A stretch of 7,409 nucleotides of DNA, from the NCBI GenBank assembly GCA_014804285.1, contig JAAVAA010000048.1, forward strand, positions 44,209-51,617. Reading direction: 5' to 3'. The notes under the pieces were generated by a model. The model made no database searches. It saw nothing but the letters and a program-made list of their open reading frames with translations, and had not been told where the DNA came from. The stretch is from Lachnospiraceae bacterium (lineage in GTDB: Bacteria; Bacillota; Clostridia; Lachnospirales; Lachnospiraceae). Made by a program: the position numbers and the translations under genes. Every line of letters begins with the position of its first letter. Positions within the stretch are counted from its first letter, which is position 1. Of this stretch, positions 1 to 5,601 are shown piece after piece.

Positions 1-50
1 CGGCTTTTCAGCCCTTTCATCTGTACTAATGCCATACTTAACTCTGCCAT
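1..50 (-). CDS. Start of an unidentified gene, cut by the left window edge
   Basis: Only the first 16 codons are in the window, reading MAELSMALVQMKGLKS. The start is supported by a strong Shine-Dalgarno sequence, AAAAGGAGGA at positions 64-55, a few bases before the ATG at 50-48. The gene follows the DUF6075-like gene on the same strand with a 52-base gap that contains no hairpin, so it is probably the next gene of the same operon. Sixteen residues are too few to name a family, and I do not recognise them. Confidence 0.6.
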   Translation of the reverse strand, partial: MAELSMALVQMKGLKS

Positions 51-102
51 ATTGTCCTCCTTTTACTACGTGGTTTTATTGTGTTTAAAAACATTGCCCG
101 CC

Positions 103-540
103 TTAGATTCCTGATAAATCTATCGGGAAACAGTATTCCGGGTAACGCATCCTGACCGCCTCCCAAAAATATACTGCATACTCACAGCAGAACAAATCTT
201 CCACTGTGTACCGCTGGCATTCTTTTACTTTCTCGTCCCCTTCAAGGGCATATGCGCTTGGCGTACCGTTGCAGAAAAGGTTGAACGCCATGCGTACCAC
301 CCTCGCACTGCCGCTGGTGATCCAGCCCTCTTCCAGACACTTCGGCTTTACGCTCCCTTTTTCAAAATCAAAAATCCGTCCGATATTCCGCCTTGTATCT
401 CCGCTTATCCCAAGGCAGTAAACCAGCGCTTTGTGGTACGCATCCTGCTGTCTGCACTTTTGCAGACAGCTCCTGTAAAACATTTCGTGTTCCTGATTCC
501 TGAAAGTGATTGCACGGTTATTTCCTTTAACTCTGTTCAT
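103..540 (-). CDS. DUF6075-like cysteine-rich protein
   Basis: This is a 145-aa protein from the ATG at 540-538. A GTG at 546-544 would add two residues and overlaps the TGA of the upstream gene. The GGAGG at 555-551 lies 10 bases from the ATG and 4 from the GTG, so I prefer the ATG. The sequence reads as DUF6075, a family of unknown function that I remember from Firmicutes mobile elements: an F-R-N-Q-E-H start, an A-Y-H-K-A-L-V-Y-C-L-G-I-S block near residue 40, S-G-S-A-R-V-V-R-M-A-F-N-L-F-C-N-G-T near 78-95, and Y-T-V-E-D-L-F-C-C near 111-119. It has nine cysteines and no signal peptide or membrane segment, so it should be cytoplasmic. It follows the SymE-like gene by 2 bases, which suggests translational coupling. 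The biochemical role is unknown; the family name comes from memory of the pattern. Confidence 0.8.
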   Translation of the reverse strand: MNRVKGNNRAITFRNQEHEMFYRSCLQKCRQQDAYHKALVYCLGISGDTRRNIGRIFDFEKGSVKPKCLEEGWITSGSARVVRMAFNLFCNGTPSAYALEGDEKVKECQRYTVEDLFCCEYAVYFWEAVRMRYPEYCFPIDLSGI

Positions 541-542
541 TT

Positions 543-785
543 TCACACCGCCTCCGTCTGATATTCTGTATTTTCTTCCGCTACCATCCCTGCCCCTTTC
601 GGGTCAGACCAAATCCTGCCGGTCCTTTCCACAATAAGCTTCCCGTCCACACAGGTTACTGCTATCCTGTCACCTGTGGAAAACCCCATATCCCGCAGCC
701 ATTTCCCCTGCAGCATGATCAGCGGCTTGTTTTCCTCCACGCTTGTTCCCCTTGCCCTGTAAACTGTCATCTCTCTCTGCTTCAT
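543..785 (-). CDS. SymE-like protein (type I toxin family, AbrB/SpoVT-type fold)
   Basis: An 80-aa protein. Residues about 7-55 carry the SymE pattern: V-Y-R-A-R-G, then P-L-I-M-L-Q-G-K-W-L near 21-30, D-M-G-F-S-T-G-D-R-I-A-V near 32-43, and a D-G-K-L-I-V-E strand near 47-53. E. coli SymE is an SOS-induced protein described as a toxin, repressed by the antisense RNA SymR, and it resembles AbrB-type DNA-binding antitoxins. The 25-residue C-terminal extension here (56-80) is acidic and not part of the family core. The start has an excellent Shine-Dalgarno, AAGGAGGAG, overlapping the stop of the upstream 49-aa gene, so the genes are coupled. I saw no convincing plus-strand promoter for a SymR-like antisense RNA. 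Toxicity is therefore unproven, and a nucleic-acid-binding accessory protein of a mobile element is an equal possibility. Confidence 0.82.
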   Translation of the reverse strand: MKQREMTVYRARGTSVEENKPLIMLQGKWLRDMGFSTGDRIAVTCVDGKLIVERTGRIWSDPKGAGMVAEENTEYQTEAV

Positions 786-796
786 ATATCTCCTCC

Positions 797-946
797 TTAA
801 TCCGTAATAATCTCAACGATTCCATTGCTTTCAAGAATTTCCTGTATCGAATTTATGCCATCTTCCAGACTGTCGGAAGCAAGGACTGCGTCCATGATTT
901 CCCCTGCAATAAATTCCATACTTTCCTTTGTGATCCGGTTCCCCAT
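797..946 (-). CDS. Small acidic hypothetical protein, 49 aa
   Basis: I set the start at the ATG at 946-944 because AAGGAGGAG (959-951) sits four bases before it. The frame stays open 11 codons further to a GTG at 979, but that start has no ribosome binding site and its coding would run through the Shine-Dalgarno. The product begins MGNRITKESMEFIAGEIMDA, is acidic and predicted helical, and has no cysteines, signal peptide or membrane segment. I do not recognise a family. It heads the small-gene run, and its TAA lies inside the Shine-Dalgarno of the SymE-like gene 11 bases on, so the two are almost certainly co-expressed. Its position directly before a toxin-family gene makes a partner role conceivable, but nothing in the sequence proves it. 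Confidence 0.72.
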   Translation of the reverse strand: MGNRITKESMEFIAGEIMDAVLASDSLEDGINSIQEILESNGIVEIITD

Positions 947-1005
947 ATGTCTCCTCCTTATCTCACTGAACGCCGACACGCTCCGCGCATCATCTTATTA
1001 GATAC

Positions 1006-1047
1006 AAAAAGGGACTAAGCCAGCTAACAATTAACAAACTTAGTCCC
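1006..1047 (-). terminator. Rho-independent terminator, minus strand
   Basis: On the minus strand GGGACTAAG (1047-1039) pairs perfectly over 9 bp with CTTAGTCCC (1019-1011) around a 19-base loop and is followed directly by TTTTT. It should stop transcripts coming leftward from the protease gene and so insulate the small-gene operon from it. Confidence 0.82.
1012..1024 (+). repeat. Imperfect 13-bp direct repeat, copy 1
   Basis: GGACTAAGCCAGC matches GGACTAAATCAGC at 1236-1248 at 11 of 13 positions. This copy forms one arm of the terminator at 1006-1047. Confidence 0.4.
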
Positions 1048-1104
1048 AAATACTATTTCTTCTTTAATAATCCTCTTTCGGGCAAAACGCTTCCCTGCAC
1101 CTCC

Positions 1105-1179
1105 TTAAAGCGCACTTCTCCCGTCCCTGACAGCCTTATGGTAATTTAGTGTCAAGTCGTCAAATTTGCAGTTACAAGA
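1105..1179 (-). pseudogene. Possible 3' remnant of a lost gene
   Basis: An open frame of 24 codons runs from just after a stop at 1182-1180 to TAA at 1107-1105. It has no credible start or ribosome binding site, but its final residues (D-D-L-T-L-N-Y-H-K-A-V-R-D-G-R-S-A-L) look protein-like. Its TAA overlaps a TAAGGAGG, the same stop/Shine-Dalgarno arrangement as the intact genes downstream. I read it as a truncated gene tail. The length is short enough that chance is a real alternative, and I do not recognise the family. Confidence 0.25.
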
Positions 1180-1235
1180 TTAAAAACAGGCCTGTCCCAA
1201 TCCCTTTTTGCTACTTTCGCAGCGAAAAAATATTT

Positions 1236-1248
1236 GGACTAAATCAGC
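1236..1248 (+). repeat. Imperfect 13-bp direct repeat, copy 2
   Basis: GGACTAAATCAGC is the partner of the copy at 1012-1024. On the minus strand it lies just after the protease stop and shortly before a run of six T, so it may be a decayed terminator arm. Confidence 0.35.
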
Positions 1249-1276
1249 GGAACACCTTGATTTTACTGGCTCCCTG

Positions 1277-3079
1277 CTAACTTAGCACTATAATACCATA
1301 ATCCCCCACCTTATCATTTGGAACTTCCCTCTCCCCCCGCAATATCTTTGCACCTCCCCGCAAATACGCTTTCACCTTTTCCCCATACAAAAAAGAATCA
1401 TTCCCCCGCACAATCCCCCACTCCATCATAAGCGCTGTACTTCCTGTCACAAAGGGAGTGGCGAAGGAGGTTCCCGATACCTGTACATAACTGTCATTTG
1501 GCCCCACCGCATTAATTCCCGTTCCCGGCGCCGCCAAATCCGGTTTAATATCTCTTGTCAGTATTTTTTCCGTTGAGATGCCCTGTACCGGATAACCTCT
1601 GCCCGAAAAGTCCGCATATGCCTCCAACTCCGCATTATAAGCTCCCACCGTGATCACCTTAGAGGCTGTGGAAGGGATTGTAAATGTCTTTTCCGGTGTC
1701 GGTGTAAAGAATCGGGTTCCTGCATTCAACACATTACTTGAAGGCAGATAAAAGTCGTATCCGCCTGTTACCGTTCGAACCGGCATCAAGATAAATGTCC
1801 ACACGCCCTGGTTTACATAATTCTCAGTAGGGAGAAAGTCAAAATAAATTTCCTGCTTGACAGAATACGGTGACGGCTCCCCCACATACAATAAGATTTG
1901 AGTATTTTCCACTATATAGCTTGCGCCGCCGGTCTGTCTGTCACTGATCCGAAGGCTTTCTCTTCCGGGCGAAATTACCTCAATATTAAACTGATCCGAA
2001 TAATCCTTCCAAAGCTGAATTCCAAAAGCCAGCTGATATCTGTCCACGCTCAGCTCAACTCTCTGCATTGCAGAAGAACTTACATTCCCGTCAAAGCTTC
2101 CTGCGCAGTGCCCTCCCGCTGCACCTTCATTTCCACTCCCCACGCAGATCACAGTTCTTCCGATTTCCGCTGCATTATCCATAAAGCGCTCCACCAAAGA
2201 AGTGCCGTCGTGAGATCCGTAGGTGTTGCCAAAACTTAAATTTATGGTCAGCGGTCTCCCCAGTTCCACTGCTTTTTTCACCGCATAAGTTACTGCGCGC
2301 ATCAATTCCGTAGTTTTCGGAAAAGAATCCGGCGCCGGATTTCCCATCTTAATGATCAGAAGTTCACTTTCCGGTGCAACTCCCTGATACTGCCCAGAGG
2401 CCAAAAACCCGCTCCCGGCGGCGATAGACGCAACTGCTGTTCCATGACCGGATGTATCAATACTGGGAACAATACGCTCCGGCACAGGACTGTTTATTGC
2501 CGCATTGATTCGCTGCTCCGAAAATTCTACTCCCGTATAAAAGCCCTCCGGTGGAGCAGCCTGATCCGCAAACTCTTCATATCCGTCAGGAAGCAGCGCA
2601 TTTACCCGTTCCGGCATGAGCGTCTGATCCCAAAGATACTTGATCCGGGTATTACCTGCTCTGTTTCGAAACTCTATATTCTTATAGTCGATTCCCGAGT
2701 CGATCACCGCAATTAAAACATTTTTTCCCGTCAAAAAGGGGTCTCTTATTGTCAACGGCAGAATACAGGAAGCCTGCTTTCCCAAAATTGTTGATGTATA
2801 TAAACGCTTTGGCTTTTCTACATATTCAACTTCGTCCAGCAACGTAAATGTATCGATCAGATTCTCCGGTATAGTTACAATTGCATATCCGGCAATCAAC
2901 TCTTCCACCAAAATAACGCTGCTTTGAAGCCTAGAAATATCTCCATGGTATTTAACAATCAGTTCCCAGCTCCGGCTCTTCTCATCAAATCCCACCGCCA
3001 GCTGACCGGAATTTATTCTTTCACTTTCTGATACCTCTAATGCCAGATTTAATAAATCCTCCAGTTTTTGATTTTCCAT
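1277..3079 (-). CDS. S8 family serine protease, Csp-like (germination-type subtilase)
   Basis: A 600-aa subtilase. Residues 1-95 look like a prodomain of the Csp type. The catalytic domain starts near 115. The triad is intact: Asp127 in V-I-D-S-G-I-D, His212 in S-G-H-G-T-A-V-A, Ser538 in S-G-T-S-F-A-T-P, with oxyanion Asn317 in G-S-G-N-E-G. Residues about 330-470 separate Asn from Ser and are beta-rich, fitting the jelly-roll insertion of Csp proteases. No Sec signal peptide or membrane segment is present. In Clostridium species Csp proteases activate the cortex hydrolase SleC during spore germination, and CspC is a bile-salt-sensing pseudoprotease. This protein keeps all catalytic residues, so an active enzyme is expected. 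Lachnospiraceae often carry several such genes, and a germination role for this one is inference. The start follows a weak purine-rich AGAAGAAG site, a likely sign of modest expression. It is divergent from the hybrid kinase gene. Confidence 0.9.
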   Translation of the reverse strand: MENQKLEDLLNLALEVSESERINSGQLAVGFDEKSRSWELIVKYHGDISRLQSSVILVEELIAGYAIVTIPENLIDTFTLLDEVEYVEKPKRLYTSTILGKQASCILPLTIRDPFLTGKNVLIAVIDSGIDYKNIEFRNRAGNTRIKYLWDQTLMPERVNALLPDGYEEFADQAAPPEGFYTGVEFSEQRINAAINSPVPERIVPSIDTSGHGTAVASIAAGSGFLASGQYQGVAPESELLIIKMGNPAPDSFPKTTELMRAVTYAVKKAVELGRPLTINLSFGNTYGSHDGTSLVERFMDNAAEIGRTVICVGSGNEGAAGGHCAGSFDGNVSSSAMQRVELSVDRYQLAFGIQLWKDYSDQFNIEVISPGRESLRISDRQTGGASYIVENTQILLYVGEPSPYSVKQEIYFDFLPTENYVNQGVWTFILMPVRTVTGGYDFYLPSSNVLNAGTRFFTPTPEKTFTIPSTASKVITVGAYNAELEAYADFSGRGYPVQGISTEKILTRDIKPDLAAPGTGINAVGPNDSYVQVSGTSFATPFVTGSTALMMEWGIVRGNDSFLYGEKVKAYLRGGAKILRGEREVPNDKVGDYGIIVLS

Positions 3080-3103
3080 TTTTCTTCTTCTATCTTTTTT
3101 TAC

Positions 3104-3109
3104 ATTATA
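3104..3109 (-). promoter_or_regulatory. Candidate -10 element for the protease gene
   Basis: A perfect TATAAT lies on the minus strand 24 bases before the protease ATG. At 17-bp spacing the -35 region (ATCATA) matches TTGACA at only 3 of 6 positions, so the promoter is weak, needs an activator, or uses another sigma factor. Confidence 0.45.
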
Positions 3110-3167
3110 CGGAAGAATATGTTTTTTATGATTTTCACTTCCTCAAATAGCATTTGCTCAGTCAAGC

Positions 3168-3188
3168 CATTCATAAGCTATGAGAATG
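3168..3188. promoter_or_regulatory. Inverted repeat between the divergent genes, possible operator
   Basis: TCATA (3171-3175) and TATGA (3179-3183) form perfect arms around AGC. The symmetry extends to CATTC and GAATG at the outer ends with a 2-base offset. It lies about 20 bases upstream of the kinase -35 element, a suitable place for an activator or repressor. The binding protein is unknown. Confidence 0.3.
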
Positions 3189-3209
3189 TACATCTTACTA
3201 ACATAAATA

Positions 3210-3238
3210 ATGACAGAATATGCAAATTGTGTTAAAAT
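3210..3238 (+). promoter_or_regulatory. Sigma-A type promoter of the hybrid kinase gene
   Basis: ATGACA (3210-3215) and TAAAAT (3233-3238) each match the consensus at 5 of 6 positions and are exactly 17 bp apart. A TGTG sequence lies just before the -10. Transcription would start near 3245, which is too close to the ATG at 3248 for that codon to be a normal start. Confidence 0.68.
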
Positions 3239-3253
3239 TTTTAAAAAATGGAC

Positions 3254-3260
3254 AGGGAGA
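3254..3260 (+). promoter_or_regulatory. Ribosome binding site that fixes the kinase start
   Basis: AGGGAGA precedes the ATG at 3269 with about 9 bases between GGGAG and the start. The in-frame ATG at 3248 has only A/T-rich sequence upstream and lies about 3 bases from the predicted transcript end, so 3269 is preferred. Confidence 0.65.
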
Positions 3261-3268
3261 GTATCTTT

Positions 3269-5497
3269 ATGGACAATCAACATACCGGTCACAAATTAAT
3301 CGAAGATATTCTGACTTTGCTGGATCTTCCCGAAAATAATGACTTAGGTCTTGTCAGTCTGATTGAACAAAGACAAAAAGAAGAATCGGATTCTCGAAAT
3401 ATGGAAACTGCTTGCGAAATCATTAAGTTCATGGATGAAATGCCCGGCGGTTTTCTTATTTATCACGCAGATCATGATGAAAAGATCATATATGCAAATA
3501 AAGCACTGCTTCGAATCTTCAATTGCAACACTTTTCAGGACTTTCAGAAACTGACCGGTAATTCTTTTCAGGGAATTGTACATCCGGAAGATCTCGACAG
3601 AGTAGAAAACAGTATCCGGGAACAGATTGCTGTCAGTCAGTATGATTTCGATTATGTAGAATATCGGATCATCCGTAAGGATGGAACCATTGGCTGGGTC
3701 GAAGACTATGGTCATTTTATCCAGAGCAATTCTTCCGGAGGCATTTTCTATGTTTTTATCGGTGATGCCACTGAGAAACACAATCGTCAGCAAAGAGAAA
3801 GAAATGCTCTCCTTGATGCCCAAAAACAGGAATCAGAAAAATTACAAAATATAATAAATGAATATGATAAAGAGAAAAAGCTGATCAATCAGGAGTATCT
3901 ACGCCGCCTTGAAGTAATTGAAGGTCTCAGTGTCAATTACGACGCAATTCTCTACACGGATCTGGACGAAAATAAAGTTCTTCCATATCGTCTCAGTGAC
4001 CGGATCATAGGACAGTTCGACCATGAATATAAGCCTTGCGAATTCTTATGGTTTATCTCCGAATATGTAAATACCTGGGTACATCCGGATGATCGTCAAC
4101 GCATTTTGGACGCCACTGCACCGGATTATATCCGCGAGAAACTGTTGACGCACAAGACATATTATGTAAACTATAGAATTTCCACCAAAAACGATACACA
4201 GTTTTTGCAGCTTCGAATCGTAAATGTGGGCAATCGAGATCATATCTCCCAGATCGTCATGGGCTGTCGCAGAATAGACGATGAAGTGCTGCAGGAAATG
4301 GAGCAGAAACAGATTTTGGAAGATGCTCTGAACCGTGCAAACGTAGCGATTGTTGCCAAAAATACTTTTTTGTCCAATATGTCTCACGATATGCGTACGC
4401 CCTTAAATGCGATTTTCGGGTTTACTGCTCTTGCCCAAAAAAATATTGAAGATCAGTCTCTCACCCAATATTACCTTAATCGGATCAATGAATCCAGTCA
4501 TCAGCTCTTAGAACTGATCGAGAAGGTATTGGAAATTGCGTGGACAGAATCCAACGATGCCCATCTTGCAGAGGTTAAATGCAATCTGGTCGATATTGTC
4601 CAGGACATATTTGATTCTCTCTACTCCGAAACTGTTGAAAAAAATATTGCCTTTTCACTTGGATGCACAGAGTTAAGGCATCCGGACGTTTATAGCGATC
4701 CTGATAAACTGCATCAACTTCTCAAATATTTGACAAACAACGCCATAAAATATACCAAAAATGATGGAAAAGTAATCCTCAGTATCAAGGAGTCCGAGGA
4801 AAACTCCGGAGAATATTCTCTCTATCAATTTATTATTCAAGATACCGGTATTGGTATCAGCGAAGAGTTCCTTGAGCATATTTTTGAACCCTTTGAACGG
4901 GAAAAGGATACCACTCACAGCCATGTAATCGGAGCCGGTCTTGGCCTCACTATTGCCAAAAATATTGCCAACCGAATGGGAGGGGATATCGAAGTCGCCA
5001 GTGCCGTAGACAAAGGGAGCACCTTCACTGTCACACTTCGTCTCCGCATACATACCGATCCCGATTCCAAAAATAATGACGATTTGTCTGATATCTCCTA
5101 TGCCAATCTGCTTGGAAAAAGAATTCTGCTTGTGGAGGATAACGAGATTAATCTGGAAATTGAGTCGGAGATTCTTCAGGGTGTCGGATTTCTTATTGAG
5201 CCGGCCGCTGACGGCAGTATTGCCGTAGAAAAGATGAAAAACTCCGAGCCGGGGTACTTCTCCCTGGTTCTTATGGATATTCAAATGCCTGTCATGAACG
5301 GCTATGAAGCTTCAAGAGCTATCCGAAATCTGGAAGACCCCGGACTGGCACAGATTCCCATTATCGCCTTATCCGCCAATGCCTTTGAAAGCGATAAGCG
5401 AATGTCTATTGAGAGTGGAATGAATGAGCATTTGACCAAACCTATTGACATTCCCGTACTACTGAATACAATTTCCCATATTTTAGAAAACCAATGA
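3269..5497 (+). CDS. Soluble PAS-domain hybrid histidine kinase with receiver domain
   Basis: A 742-aa protein from the ATG at 3269; an upstream ATG at 3248 would add 7 residues. The domain order is: PAS about 58-172 (with V-H-P-E-D-L-D-R-V and R-K-D-G-T-I-G-W-V-E-D), a coiled coil about 172-220, a second more divergent PAS about 220-338 (W-V-H-P-D-D), HisKA with phospho-His373 in N-M-S-H-D-M-R-T-P-L-N, HATPase with N box around Asn491, G1 D-T-G-I-G-I near 525-530, F box F-E-P-F and G2 G-A-G-L-G-L, then a receiver at 617-735. The receiver has V-E-D-N, phosphoacceptor Asp670 in L-M-D-I-Q-M-P and Lys724 in T-K-P. No membrane segment or signal peptide is present, so it senses a cytoplasmic cue. 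No Hpt domain or output regulator is encoded nearby, so its phosphorelay partner is elsewhere. The divergent protease could be a target, but that is speculation. The input signal is unknown. Confidence 0.93.
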   Translation: MDNQHTGHKLIEDILTLLDLPENNDLGLVSLIEQRQKEESDSRNMETACEIIKFMDEMPGGFLIYHADHDEKIIYANKALLRIFNCNTFQDFQKLTGNSFQGIVHPEDLDRVENSIREQIAVSQYDFDYVEYRIIRKDGTIGWVEDYGHFIQSNSSGGIFYVFIGDATEKHNRQQRERNALLDAQKQESEKLQNIINEYDKEKKLINQEYLRRLEVIEGLSVNYDAILYTDLDENKVLPYRLSDRIIGQFDHEYKPCEFLWFISEYVNTWVHPDDRQRILDATAPDYIREKLLTHKTYYVNYRISTKNDTQFLQLRIVNVGNRDHISQIVMGCRRIDDEVLQEMEQKQILEDALNRANVAIVAKNTFLSNMSHDMRTPLNAIFGFTALAQKNIEDQSLTQYYLNRINESSHQLLELIEKVLEIAWTESNDAHLAEVKCNLVDIVQDIFDSLYSETVEKNIAFSLGCTELRHPDVYSDPDKLHQLLKYLTNNAIKYTKNDGKVILSIKESEENSGEYSLYQFIIQDTGIGISEEFLEHIFEPFEREKDTTHSHVIGAGLGLTIAKNIANRMGGDIEVASAVDKGSTFTVTLRLRIHTDPDSKNNDDLSDISYANLLGKRILLVEDNEINLEIESEILQGVGFLIEPAADGSIAVEKMKNSEPGYFSLVLMDIQMPVMNGYEASRAIRNLEDPGLAQIPIIALSANAFESDKRMSIESGMNEHLTKPIDIPVLLNTISHILENQ

Positions 5498-5503
5498 ATA
5501 AAC

Positions 5504-5543
5504 AACGAATGGATCTCCTTGCGATCCATTCGTTATTTATTTT
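5504..5543 (+). terminator. Intrinsic terminator of the kinase gene
   Basis: AACGAATGGATC (5504-5515) and GATCCATTCGTT (5523-5534) form a perfect 12-bp stem with a 7-base loop. It is followed by ATTTATTTT and begins six bases after the kinase stop codon. Confidence 0.82.
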
Positions 5544-5593
5544 AAAGGCGCAGGAACCTAAATTCCTGCGCCTTTCATCTTTTTATTTATTGC
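5544..5593. terminator. Second hairpin, terminator shared by the convergent genes
   Basis: AAAGGCGCAGGAA (5544-5556) and TTCCTGCGCCTTT (5563-5575) form a perfect 13-bp, G/C-cored stem with a 6-base loop. On the plus strand a T-rich stretch (CATCTTTTTATTTATT) follows. On the minus strand, where it ends the receptor transcript, the tail is only TTT then A-rich, because the T residues belong to the stem. It is likely the main stop for the minus-strand operon and a backup for the kinase. Confidence 0.78.
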
Positions 5594-5601
5594 TTTTATA
5601 A

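Larger units (their letters stand above)
947..1276. other. Gene-poor junction between the small-gene operon and the protease gene
   Basis: This 330-base stretch holds no full gene. Reading leftward on the minus strand it contains a weak hairpin (GCTGC, GAAA loop, GTAGC; 1223-1210) with no T-tract, a 10-bp palindrome ACAGGCCTGT near 1186-1195, an open 3' tail ending at 1105, a Shine-Dalgarno-like TAAGGAGGTG (1107-1098) followed by only a 15-codon frame, a strong terminator (1047-1006), and an 11-codon frame ending in the next Shine-Dalgarno. Orphan translation signals and a headless reading frame suggest a deletion scar or the end of an inserted element. No integrase site could be defined. Confidence 0.5.

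Noticed and set aside
543..800. A SymR-like antisense RNA opposite the SymE-like gene
   Set aside because: I looked for plus-strand -35/-10 pairs across this region and found none with acceptable spacing and match.
797..979. A longer 60-aa version of the small hypothetical protein, starting at GTG 979
   Set aside because: The strong Shine-Dalgarno at 959-951 points to the ATG at 946, while nothing ribosome-like precedes 979.
980..1010. A promoter for the small-gene operon just after the terminator
   Set aside because: TATCTA with TTAGCT at 17 bp matches each consensus element at only about half the positions, so I cannot support it. The source of transcription of this operon remains open.
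1210..1223. Hairpin GCTAC-TTTC-GCAGC as the protease terminator
   Set aside because: It is followed by A-rich sequence on both strands, not by a T-tract, so it does not fit an intrinsic terminator.
1276..1286. Palindrome GCTAACTTAGC over the protease stop codon
   Set aside because: The arms are only 4-5 bp with a 1-3 base centre, and the last protease codons constrain them; chance is sufficient.
1898..2716. Plus-strand reading frames opposite the protease gene
   Set aside because: They lie fully inside a protease with intact catalytic motifs, lack ribosome binding sites and resemble no protein family.
4673..5284. A 203-codon minus-strand frame opposite the kinase
   Set aside because: It is a shadow of the ATPase and receiver coding sequence and has no family pattern or ribosome binding site.
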